42,341 nucleotides of DNA from Variovorax sp. YR752 (GTDB lineage: Bacteria > Pseudomonadota > Gammaproteobacteria > Burkholderiales > Burkholderiaceae_C). Numbering within the stretch: position 1 is the stretch's first letter; every line of letters begins with the position of its first letter. A program made the translations under genes and the position numbers. The notes under the pieces were generated by a model. That model was not told the origin of the DNA. It made no database searches and was given only the letters and a program-made list of their open reading frames with translations. The stretch lies in contig CAMATD010000013.1 in NCBI GenBank assembly GCA_945860785.1, positions 1 to 42,341 of the forward strand. Reading direction: 5' to 3'. Below, in pieces: positions 27,728 to 35,722 of this stretch.

Positions 27728-28695
27728 TCAGGTGCCTTGCAGGTAGAAGGCATCGGCATGGGTCTGCTTCGGCGCGAGGCCGCGGGCGCGCACGAGTTGC
27801 GTCACAGCCTCGACCATCGGCGGCGAGCCGCAGAGGTAGGCGCGCCAGCCGTCGAGGCTGCCGGGCCAGTCGGCGCGGATGGCGTCGGTGATCAGGCCAA
27901 GTCGTTGGTCGCCACGTGCAGGCCCGGTGACGACCACCACGTGCACCTTCAGGCCCGGATGCTGCGCCTGCAGTTCGCGCAACGCTTGCAGGCCGTAGAC
28001 GTCGGCATCCGAGCGCATGCCGAGGTAAAGGTGAATCGGTTGACTCAGGCCCACCGCGATGGCGCCGCGCACGATCGAAAGAATGGGCGCCAGCCCCGTG
28101 CCGCCCGCCGCGCAAAGCATCGGGCCGCGGTGCCCAATGGCCCACTCACGCGCACCGAATCGCCGACGCGAAGCTGTTCGAAGATGTGCGCTGTCACGCG
28201 CCCGCCCGGTACGCGGCGCACATGAAATTCAAGCTCCGCATCGCGGCTCAGCCCCGCCATCGAATAGGGCCGCGCCAGATCGGGCGCGAACTGCAGCTGC
28301 GCATACTGCCCCGGCGAAAACTCCAGTGGTTTGTTCGGCTTGAGCCTCAGGCGGCGGATGTCGTGCGTGAGCACGTCGATGCCGGTCACCGTGCCCTTGA
28401 GGATGCGCGCCGGATGCACGACCACTTCGTCGGGCTCGGGAATCTCGATGGTGCAGCTTTCGGTCAGCGTGCTCTGGCAGGCAAGCACATAGCGCTCGCC
28501 CTGCCCGTCCGGCCGTATCGCGTCCTGCCCGCCATCGAGCACCTGGCCCGACACCACCTTGCAGCGGCAGGTGCCGCAACGCCCCGACATGCAGCTGTAC
28601 GACACCGGCACATGGTGCTCGCGCAGCACTTCCAGCAGGTTCGCGCCGGGGCGGACCTCGAGAGTGCGGGCAAGGGGGTGAATGTGCAGGTCCAT
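27728..28695 (-). pseudogene. Oxygenase reductase ([2Fe-2S]-FAD-NAD), internal deletion with frameshift
   Basis: An electron-transfer reductase of the BenC type. Plant-type ferredoxin Cys35, 40, 43 and 73 ([17 protein letters not shown]) are followed by the FAD motif RPYSMAG. In another frame come the NAD-site GGTGLAPI and the end AFYLQGT. The frames part after VSGPLGTA (near 28125). Relatives have about ten more residues there before MLCAAGGTG, so bases have been lost and the frame broken. Without repair the NAD domain is lost. It is the first gene of the operon, divergent from the LysR gene. Confidence 0.82.
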
Positions 28696-28823
28696 CGTCG
28701 GGCTCTCTTTGCGCCGGTTCCATGACCGGCTTGTCTCTTGGGAGCGATGATGCGCGGCCGATGCAGATTGACCAATAGAATCCGATGAATCATCCCCATC
28801 ACTGGCATGAATAAAGGTCCGGC
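28696..28823. promoter_or_regulatory. Divergent promoter region of dioxygenase operon and LysR gene
   Basis: A 128-base gap between opposite starts, AT-richer than the genes. It contains GATTC repeats on the minus strand (GATTCATCGGATTC near 28781-28794). A LysR-type site would be expected here, but no unambiguous T-N11-A palindrome was fixed. Confidence 0.5.
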
Positions 28824-29737
28824 ATGCAACTCAAGGACATCGACCTCAACCTGCTGCTGGTGTTCGATCGCATGCTGGCCGAGAAGCGCGTGTCGGCGGT
28901 GGCCGAATCGCTCGGGCTCTCGCAGCCCGCCATCAGCAATGCGCTGGCGCGGTTGCGCAAGCTGCTGGGCGACGAGTTGTTCCTGCGCACGGCGCGCGGC
29001 ATGGAGCTCACGCCTTTTGCGCTGCAACTCGCCTAACCGGTGGCCTATGCCATGGGTGCGCTGCACACTGCGCTCAACCAGCAGGTGGTGTTCGACCCCG
29101 CCACGAGCACGAGCAGCTTCACGCTCGCGATGACCGACATCGGCGAGATCTACTTCACGCCCAGGCTGATGGAAGTGCTGTCGCAGACGGCGCCCGGTGT
29201 GACGATCAGCACGCTGCGCAACAACACCGCGACCAGCCTGCGCGACGAACTCGAAGCCGCCATGTGGACATCGCCATCGGCCTCCTGCCGCAGCTCAAGG
29301 CGGGCGTGTTCCAGCGCCGGCTGTTCCTGCAGCGCTATGTGTGCCTTTTCTCGGGCACGCATCCGCTGGCGCGCAAGCGCAGCGTGTCGCTCAAGGATTT
29401 CAGTGCGGCCGACCATGTGCTCGTGCAGGCCGCCGGCACGGGCCACGGCAAGGCCGACGACGTGATGGCGGCGCAAGGCATCCACCGGCGCATCCGGCTC
29501 AAGGTGCCGCACTTCGTGGCCATCGGCCACATCCTGCGTTCGAGCGGGATGATCGCCACGGTGCCCGAGCGGCTTGCGCAGAGCATCGCCGAGCCCTTCG
29601 GGCTGGTGTGGCGCCCTCACCCGGTGGCGCTGCCGCAGATTGCGATCAACCTGTTCTGGCATGCCAAAGTGCATCGCGATCCGGGCAACCAGTGGCTGCG
29701 CGGATTGCTGTTCGACAACTTCGCGGATGGCGACTAG
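28824..29737 (+). pseudogene. LysR-type regulator with stop codon and frameshift
   Basis: The N-terminal winged helix is clear ([53 protein letters not shown]). After LQLA an ochre TAA at 29034-29036 stands where relatives have an acidic residue (GAA to TAA, then PVAYAMGAL). The frame then continues with the effector domain until a single lost base near 29256-29262. The rest is in another frame (MDIAIGLLPQLKAGVFQRRLFL... to FDNFADGD). Two independent lesions make it almost certainly non-functional unless the sequence is wrong. It was presumably activator of the divergent operon. Its stop and that of the next gene share one CTAG. Confidence 0.88.
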
Positions 29738-30213
29738 GCACCTGCGCGGCGAGCGACGATGCCGAGCGCGACCCACGCGTCCAGCGCATCCACCACATCC
29801 CAATGCTCGACCAGCAGGCCGTCCTGCAGACGGTAGCGGTCGGCTGTCGCAAAGTGCAGCGCCCTGCCGGTGGCCGGCACGCCGAAGAAGACGCCGGTGT
29901 GCGTTGCTTCCCAGAGCGTCATCGCCATGAGGCCCGTGTCCTCGACCAGGATCTCCTGGCTCACCGGCCGCAGGTCGGGTACGCCGACGTAGAAGGTCTT
30001 CACGAACTCCTTGTAGGCCGGCCACACGTCGATGTGCAAGACATCGGCCGCGAGTGCCGCCTGCCTCGCAGCCTCCAGCCGCGGCCTGACGTTCTCGCTG
30101 TGGCTCGAGAATTCGGGATGCACATGGTCATCGACGGCAGTGAGATCGTGCGCGCCGTAGAGCCTGCGGCGAAAGTCGAGAAAGCGTTCCCTGGTGCGGG
30201 CGGCGGATGTCAT
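29734..30213 (-). CDS. SnoaL-like / ester-cyclase family protein
   Basis: A 159-residue protein of the NTF2-like SnoaL fold. Typical features: VDDHVHPEFSSHSENVRPRLEA, TGLMAMTLWEATHTGVFFGVPATGRALHFATADRYRL, and LLVEHWDVVDALD. ATG 30213 is chosen; the frame is open to 30276. Family members bind or cyclise small molecules or act as orphan enzymes. The gene is intact and divergent from an XRE-type regulator, which may control it. Confidence 0.85.
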   Translation of the reverse strand: MTSAARTRERFLDFRRRLYGAHDLTAVDDHVHPEFSSHSENVRPRLEAARQAALAADVLHIDVWPAYKEFVKTFYVGVPDLRPVSQEILVEDTGLMAMTLWEATHTGVFFGVPATGRALHFATADRYRLQDGLLVEHWDVVDALDAWVALGIVARRAGA

Positions 30214-30313
30214 GCGATGGTCCTTCGTCGGTTGAAAAAGGCAGCGTAGAAGGCCTACCATCCCTCGACAAGACAAGAAGTTATCCGGGTATAAAAACCA
30301 CCAGCCTCACGCC

Positions 30314-31168
30314 ATGACCTCATCGCAGACCCCACCGGCGCGTGTCGAGATGGCCGCGTTTCTCAGAAGCCGGCGCGAGCGCCTGCAGCCGGCCGAGGTC
30401 GGCCTGCCGACGACGGCGAGGCGGCGTACACCCGGCCTGCGACGCGAAGAGGTCTGCCAGCTCGCGGGCGTCGGGCTGGCCTGGTACACGTGGCTGGAAC
30501 AGGCGCGCGAGATCGATGTCTCGGCGCATTTTCTCGATCGCATCGCGCGGGCGCTGAAGCTCGATTCGACCGAGCGCGCCCATCTCTTCACGCTGGCCCA
30601 CAACCGGCCGCCGCCGATCGTGCCCGGCCCGTCCCTCGCGGTCACGCCGCACCTGCGCCGCATGCTCGACGCAGTCAGCGGCCCGACCTACTTGGCCACC
30701 GCATCGATGCATGTGATTGCCTGGAACACTGCGCTCTGTGCCGTGTTCGGCGACCTTGCAGGGCTTGCGGCCGAAGACAGGAACATGCTGTGGCTGGTGT
30801 TCGCCAGCCCCGTGCACTGGGCAGCCATTCCGCAGTGGGAGACCGATGCACGCGCCATGCTCGCGCGCTTTCGCGTGGAGTTCGGCCGGCATCGCGACGA
30901 CCCGGCCTTTCTCGCGCTGATCGAGCGGCTGCAGGTCGCCAGCCCCGAGTTCAGGCAATGGTGGCCGGACCAGGATGTCAGCATGCGCACCGACCGGGCC
31001 AAGCGCTTCGAGGTGCGCGGCGTCGGGCAGATGGAGCTGGAGCAAAGCTCGTTCATGGTCGAGGAATCGCCGGACATGCGGCTTGTGGTCTACACGCCGG
31101 TCGATGCGCAGAGCGCGCAGAAGGTGAAGCTATTGCAACGCCGGTGGAACGCCCGGAAGGCGACGTAG
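30314..31168 (+). CDS. XRE-family regulator with MmyB-like ligand domain
   Basis: A 284-residue regulator. The helix-turn-helix at about 12-80 has the typical FLRSRRERLQPAEVGLP, RRTPGLRREEVCQLAGVG, and YTWLEQAREIDVS. The C-terminal half is an MmyB-like PAS-related domain (VIAWNTALCAVFGDLAGL, WWPDQDV, LRVVLYTP-type end). Members of this family commonly control a divergent oxidoreductase or cyclase gene; here the SnoaL-like gene begins 100 bases away on the other strand. Intact, normal length. Confidence 0.92.
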   Translation: MTSSQTPPARVEMAAFLRSRRERLQPAEVGLPTTARRRTPGLRREEVCQLAGVGLAWYTWLEQAREIDVSAHFLDRIARALKLDSTERAHLFTLAHNRPPPIVPGPSLAVTPHLRRMLDAVSGPTYLATASMHVIAWNTALCAVFGDLAGLAAEDRNMLWLVFASPVHWAAIPQWETDARAMLARFRVEFGRHRDDPAFLALIERLQVASPEFRQWWPDQDVSMRTDRAKRFEVRGVGQMELEQSSFMVEESPDMRLVVYTPVDAQSAQKVKLLQRRWNARKAT

Positions 31169-31188
31169 CAACGCAGCGAAAGAGACGC

Positions 31189-31806
31189 TCATGCAGGACG
31201 AACCGGTGGCCATTGGCCGATCACCTCGTGGATGCCCTCGCCCACATGGCTGTCGATGAGCGCGAATGAGTCGGCACGCCATCGGATGGGATCGATGGCA
31301 TGCCTGTCGACCTTTCGGCTGGTGTAGGCGATGGTCATGTGCGGCGTAAAGCTGCGCTCGGGCTTGAACCCCGCATCCGCCAGTGCTTCGCCCAGGCGCT
31401 GCCTGAAGTCTGCGAGTGTTGCAACGCCATCGTCGCCGCACAGCACGAAAGCCTTGCTCTTCGCGTAGGTCATGGCCTGATCGAACACGACGTCGAACGA
31501 CGGAATGGTCAAGGTGGCCGCGGCCTCGAGAGCGTCCTGCACCTTCGCGGGCGGTACCGTGTCCCGGTCGCCCAGGGCATGCAGCGTGACATGCAGGCGA
31601 TGCGCTTCGATCAACGTTCCTTTCAGCGCATGCCGCTCATCGAAGCGCGCGCCCAGCGCCGCGATGGAGGTGACGTCTTCGGGGCGCGGAAAGATCGCGA
31701 AGAAAAGAGAATGGCGCGGCCGCTCCTTGCGGCGCACCTTGCTGCGAGGCCGCGACAGAGGTCGCGGCGGTGGATCGATTCCGGGAAGAAGAAGCTGTTC
31801 TGGCAT
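31189..31806 (-). CDS. 2'-5' RNA ligase-like 2H phosphoesterase
   Basis: A 205-residue 2H-superfamily protein. Both catalytic HxT motifs are visible: HVTL (His72, Thr74) and HMTI (His156, Thr158). The LigT/ThpR family hydrolyses 2',3'-cyclic phosphodiesters or ligates RNA ends. The N-terminal 30 residues are Pro/Arg-rich. ATG 31806 starts the conserved MPEQLLLPGID. Its end is convergent with the XRE gene 20 bases away. The frame runs on upstream but that is shadow sequence. Confidence 0.88.
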   Translation of the reverse strand: MPEQLLLPGIDPPPRPLSRPRSKVRRKERPRHSLFFAIFPRPEDVTSIAALGARFDERHALKGTLIEAHRLHVTLHALGDRDTVPPAKVQDALEAAATLTIPSFDVVFDQAMTYAKSKAFVLCGDDGVATLADFRQRLGEALADAGFKPERSFTPHMTIAYTSRKVDRHAIDPIRWRADSFALIDSHVGEGIHEVIGQWPPVRPA

Positions 31807-31846
31807 GCGTCGATCATCGCCCATGGCCCCATCCGTGCGCTGGCCA

Positions 31847-31957
31847 ACCAGCGCATCTCGGGCAGCGCGACCGGCCTCATGGCGGGCTTCGGTGCCGAGT
31901 ACCGCATGACGAAGAACCGCTCGGTGACGGCGGACTACGACTACTTCGGCAACTTCC
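31847..31957 (+). pseudogene. Remnant of an outer-membrane beta-barrel gene
   Basis: The plus frame reads SGSATGLMAGFGAEYRM, TKNRSVTADYDYFGNF: alternating residues with a GFGAEYR turn, like the last barrel strands of OmpA-like or porin-family proteins. It has no start or end, and lies between the start of the 2H phosphoesterase (31806, minus) and the end of the ArgE-like gene (31941, minus), whose last codons overlap it. It is best read as a leftover fragment after a rearrangement. Only about 37 codons are recognisable. Confidence 0.5.
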
Positions 31958-33059
31958 AGGCGCTTGCCGCCCACGCCCCGACGCTGGCCAGAAAGCGGTC
32001 GGCGGCATGAAGCTCGCTGGCTGCGATCCACTCGTTGGGCCGATGAGCCTGTGCAATGGCGCCGGGTCCGCAGACCAAAGAGGGGATGCCGGCCTGCTGA
32101 AAGAACCCGGCCTCGGTTCCGAACGGGATCTCGCCGGGCGGCCACAGCGCCCCCAGATTCCTGGCCACGTCCGCCGCAACGCTGCCGCCTTCCGCGGAGA
32201 GTGCCGGCACCTCGATCAGCTGCGTCATCTCGACGGCCACATCGGATGAAACATCCGCCAGAAGCCGCGCCAGCGCTCCCCTCACCATCGCCGTACTTGC
32301 CGTGTCCGGTGGCCGGAACTCCCACAGCACTTCGCAGCATCCGGGAACGATGTTGATCGCCGTTCCTCCGCTGATGCGGCCGACATTGAAGGTGGTGCGA
32401 TTGCCCTGCATGAGAAGCGTGCGCCCGAGGCTCGCCAGTTGTGCGATCAGCAGTGCAGCAGGCTCGATCGCGCTGACGCCCAGTGCCGGATCGCTGGAAT
32501 GGGCCGGCCGGCCGCAGAAGGTGACGCGCTGGCCGAAGAAGCCCCGATGGGCCAGCCCGACGCGCATCTGTGTCGGCTCGCCGATGACGGCGAGTGCCGG
32601 TGTCGAAACATGGGCGCGCATCTCGACGATCAGGCGCGGAACGCCGAAGCATCCCACCTCCTCGTCGTAGGAAAGCGCGAGGTGGATCGGGCGATGCAGG
32701 TCCAGGCGGCGCCAGCATGGCACCGCGGCAAGGCATGCCGCGATGAAGCCCTTCATGTCGGCGGCGCCTCGGCCGTGAAACCGGCCGTCGTGCTCGACGA
32801 GCGTGAAGGGATCCGCTTCCCAGGCCTGCCCATCGACCGGAACCACATCGGTATGTCCGGACAGAACGATGCCGCCCGCCACGTCGGGGCCGATGGTCGC
32901 CAGCAGATTGGCCTTCGCGCCGTCGTCGCTGTGAATCAGCCGTGCCTTGACGCCATGCGCCTCCAGGTATTCGGCCACCCAGCGGATGAGATCCAGATTG
33001 GACCGATGGGACGTCGTATCGAACCCAACCAAGACGCGCAGGAGTTCGACCGTGTTCAT
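31941..33059 (-). CDS. argE: ArgE/DapE-family amidohydrolase (M20)
   Basis: A 372-residue M20 metallopeptidase, closest in style to acetylornithine deacetylase. Metal ligands and catalytic residues: SGHTDVVPVDG (His, Asp), HGRGAADMKGF (Asp), SYDEEVGCFG (catalytic Glu pair), and AIAQAHRPNEW (final His). It could deacetylate N-acetylornithine or another N-acyl amino acid. The setting (EamA exporter and AlaX upstream) suggests amino-acid scavenging or detoxification rather than arginine synthesis. The C-terminal LPK comes from DNA that also encodes the barrel remnant, so the extreme end may be altered. Confidence 0.85.
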   Translation of the reverse strand: MNTVELLRVLVGFDTTSHRSNLDLIRWVAEYLEAHGVKARLIHSDDGAKANLLATIGPDVAGGIVLSGHTDVVPVDGQAWEADPFTLVEHDGRFHGRGAADMKGFIAACLAAVPCWRRLDLHRPIHLALSYDEEVGCFGVPRLIVEMRAHVSTPALAVIGEPTQMRVGLAHRGFFGQRVTFCGRPAHSSDPALGVSAIEPAALLIAQLASLGRTLLMQGNRTTFNVGRISGGTAINIVPGCCEVLWEFRPPDTASTAMVRGALARLLADVSSDVAVEMTQLIEVPALSAEGGSVAADVARNLGALWPPGEIPFGTEAGFFQQAGIPSLVCGPGAIAQAHRPNEWIAASELHAADRFLASVGAWAASAWKLPK

Positions 33060-33071
33060 GATGGGAGGGAA

Positions 33072-34009
33072 TCAGGACAGGGACGGATCGGCTGCCGCCG
33101 TCGCGCGCCCCGCCCAGCGGAAGGTCGTGACGAAGAAGCCCAGCAGGATGAGCGCGATGCCTGCGATGTGAAAGCTCCGCACGGGTTCCCGCAGGACCAC
33201 AAAGGCCAGGAGCGCGGTGCACAGCGCGACGAGGTGGAAGGACACACCGGTCACCGTCGCGCCGAGCGTCGCGATGCAACGGCCCCACAGGATGAACGCG
33301 AAGAGCGAAGCAAAAACGCCGATGTACAGCACTGCGCCCATCGACGCAGCATCCGTCGGAATGCGCGCACCACGCAGAAGCTCGAAGGCCCAGAACGGCA
33401 TCAGCACGACAAGCCCTGCGGCAATGGTCGCGGCCAGAAATACCAGCGGACTGATCGCCGCAGGCTTGCGCCGCAGAAGAACCGAATACACGGCGTAGTT
33501 GGAGACGGCCAACAGCACAAGAAGCTCACCGTCACCTAAATGCAGCGCAATCAGGCTGGCAAGCTCGCCGCGCGCCACGATCCAGGTCACGCCGATGAAC
33601 GAGATGGCGATGCCGAGAAGCGCCTTCCACGTGATGCGCTCGACACCAAGGACCACCGCGGCGAGCGGCACCATGAGCGGCAGTGTCGAGTTGAGAAAGG
33701 CAACGCTGGTGGTAGGCACCGTCTGCAGGGCCAGGTACCCCAGCGCGTTGTAGCCCGCAATGCCGAAGGCGCCGCAAGCCGCGATCAGCCGCCAGTGCCG
33801 CGCCAGAAGCGCCCGCTCCCGCCACGCCTGCACCCCGACGAATGGCGCCAGGGCCACAAGCGCCACAACCCAGCGGCCGACCGCGAGGGACACCGGCGGA
33901 AAGACAGGCCCGAGCGCGCGCCCCACACGAGGTTGCCAGCCCAGAACGCCGGCGGCACCCAGAGAAGCCAGGCGGGATGCGCCCAGAGGGCAAGGAGCGA
34001 TTTGCGCAT
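33072..34009 (-). pseudogene. EamA-family (DMT) exporter, frameshifted in TM1-2
   Basis: A ten-helix drug/metabolite transporter. The N-terminus MRKSLLALWAHPAWLLWVPPAFWAGNLVWG begins at ATG 34009. The remainder (RALGPVFPPVSLAVGRWVVALVAL... to the end at 33072) lies in another frame. The two join if one base is restored in a GC-repeat tract near 33912-33922 (GGGGCGCGCGC). Two EamA repeats with SVAFLNSTLPLMVPL and SFHLVALCTALLAFVVLREP are intact. It starts three bases after AlaX and ends 12 bases before argE, so it may export an amino acid from this operon. Confidence 0.85.
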
Positions 34010-34012
34010 CTG

Positions 34013-34732
34013 CTACAGCCCTTGCAGCCCGATGCGGACGCGCCGGTTGGAACGGCCCTTGTTCTCGATCTTGAGAATCCGGATCGGGCGCGAGGCGCCG
34101 GTGGAGTCGAGGTACGTTCCCCCGCAAGCCTGCCGGTCGAGCCCGGCGATCTCGACGATGCGAACGAGGCCCTCTGCCGAAGGCGGCGGGGCCACCGAGC
34201 GGGAGCGCAGCAGGCCCTGCTCGCCGTGCGCGGCAGTGAGCGAGACATAGCTCGTCTTGACGGCCAGGTCCTGGGTGACCACATCGTTGAGTTCCGCCTC
34301 GAGTGCCCGCAGGCGATCGTTGTCGGCGCCGGGCAGGTCGAAGTCGATGCGCGCCGTGCCGTCGTCGTTCATCTGCACGCCGGTGACCAGGGCCCCGTCG
34401 AAGTCCCTGAAGACCAGCGCGTTCAGGACATGCAGGTCCGTGTGGAGCTCCCGCATGAGCTGCCGGAAAACCGGGTCGACCTCCGCCTGCACTTCGCCAG
34501 TGATTTCCGTATTGCCGGGGACCTGGACCCATACGAGGCCGCCCTCCTCGGAAAACCCGGTGACGGGCGTTTCCCCGCCCTGCCATCGGACGATACCCCG
34601 GTCCGGCAGCTGCCCGCCTCCGCCAGGATAGAAAGGATGCTGGGAAAGCAGAACGGCGCCGGGCCGCGATTTCAGGACCTGGGCATCCAGCCTCAGGATT
34701 TCAGGGTTGTCCTGGCAGAAGAGTCGTGTCAT
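34013..34732 (-). CDS. AlaX-type alanyl-tRNA editing protein with altered zinc site
   Basis: A 239-residue trans-editing protein that would hydrolyse Ser- or Gly-tRNA-Ala. PFYPGGGGQLPDRG (residues 33-46) is the typical N-terminal loop and KIENKGRSNRRVRIGL (221-236) the C-terminus. The zinc site normally has HxxxH and CxxxH. Here His97 and His101 (HTDLH) and Cys203 are present, but the fourth ligand is Tyr207 (ACGGTYLDS, codon TAC at 34112-34114) where His is expected. A single base change (CAC to TAC) would explain it. The protein may be inactive, or the base may be wrong. Confidence 0.87.
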   Translation of the reverse strand: MTRLFCQDNPEILRLDAQVLKSRPGAVLLSQHPFYPGGGGQLPDRGIVRWQGGETPVTGFSEEGGLVWVQVPGNTEITGEVQAEVDPVFRQLMRELHTDLHVLNALVFRDFDGALVTGVQMNDDGTARIDFDLPGADNDRLRALEAELNDVVTQDLAVKTSYVSLTAAHGEQGLLRSRSVAPPPSAEGLVRIVEIAGLDRQACGGTYLDSTGASRPIRILKIENKGRSNRRVRIGLQGL

Positions 34733-34834
34733 GGGTGGCCTTGCTGATGGATGCCAGCATGGCAGGACGACTCGAAAAGCTATGGGTCAGAATTGATGGC
34801 GATGGCGGCTTTTCAGCTCGCACGTGCGCGCACG

Positions 34835-35644
34835 TTACTGGAGCGGCGTCATGCCGAAGGTGCGCTTGAAGTGCTTGTTCAGGGCGCTCTGGTCGTAGAA
34901 GCCCGACGCGAGCGCGGCGTCGGCGACGGACTGGCCCGCATGGAGCTGCCGTATCGCGGCTCTCAGGCGCAACTGGGTCAGGTAGGTGTGCGGGGTCAAG
35001 CCGATCAATCGGTTGAACATACCGATCAACTGGAAGGTCGTCAGGTCGGCGACCTGACCCATCTGTTCGAGGGTCAGGCGCTCCGCATGGCAATCGCGCA
35101 TCAGCGCCAGCACCGGCGCGAGCACGCGCGCATCCGAAGGCGCGACGGGAACGCGTTGTCCTGCCTGTGCGTGCCTTTCGAACAAGGTGCCGAAGCTGCG
35201 TACGAACAGCTCCTGGTGAAGCAACGGATCAGGCTCTCCGTCCAGGGCGCGATGCAGCGCCAGGAAGCGTGCGACGAGATCCGGATCGCGAAAGACGTTC
35301 GACGTGAAATGCCGGGGCTGATCGATGCCCAGCGATGTCAGAACGTCCTTGATGCCCGGTTCGGCCAGGTAGAAGGACCGGTACCGCCAGCGCTTGCTGC
35401 CGCCCATACGGCCCGAGTGAGGCTCGGAAGGATTGAAGACGAGAAGCGCCTGCTCGTGGGCCATGTCCGTGCGGCCGCGGCTCCTGAACTCCGAACCGCC
35501 CACTTCCGTGACCGCGACCACGAGGGAGTCGTGGACGTGGGGCGCGTAGTCATGCGTCGTGAAATCGGCATGGAGCATGTCCATGCCCGGCACGCCTGGC
35601 GCATGCCAATACCGCGACGTGTTGCGAGGGTCGGAGCGGGCCAA
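34835..35644 (-). CDS. AraC-family regulator
   Basis: A 269-residue regulator with an N-terminal cupin (DYAPHVHDSLVVAVTEVGG) and a C-terminal double helix-turn-helix (LTLEQMGQVADLTTFQLIGMFNRLIGLTP, SVADAALASGFYDQSALNKHFKRTFGMTPLQ). The start is TTG 35644, as no ATG/GTG is in frame upstream of the conserved N-terminus and AAAGGA is well spaced. The frame ends TPLQ-TAA; a TAC there would extend it by 17 residues, so the last few residues may be lost. Probable controller of the AlaX/EamA/ArgE genes 102 bases downstream. Confidence 0.88.
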   Translation of the reverse strand: MARSDPRNTSRYWHAPGVPGMDMLHADFTTHDYAPHVHDSLVVAVTEVGGSEFRSRGRTDMAHEQALLVFNPSEPHSGRMGGSKRWRYRSFYLAEPGIKDVLTSLGIDQPRHFTSNVFRDPDLVARFLALHRALDGEPDPLLHQELFVRSFGTLFERHAQAGQRVPVAPSDARVLAPVLALMRDCHAERLTLEQMGQVADLTTFQLIGMFNRLIGLTPHTYLTQLRLRAAIRQLHAGQSVADAALASGFYDQSALNKHFKRTFGMTPLQ

Positions 35645-35722
35645 CGGGCATCCTTTCGCACGAAGAAGAGCGGCGGCACTTCCGGCCGCCGAATCAAGTG
35701 CAATTAGATCGCAAGTGGCCGA

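Noticed and set aside
31300..32010. 236-residue plus-strand frame as a complete gene
   Set aside because: Only about 37 codons (31847-31957) resemble a protein family. The rest is antisense to the 2H phosphoesterase and ArgE-like genes.
33072..34586. One 504-residue protein joining AlaX region and exporter
   Set aside because: The first part is the AlaX gene in a wrong frame. The true AlaX and EamA N-termini are in other frames with starts at 34732 and 34009.
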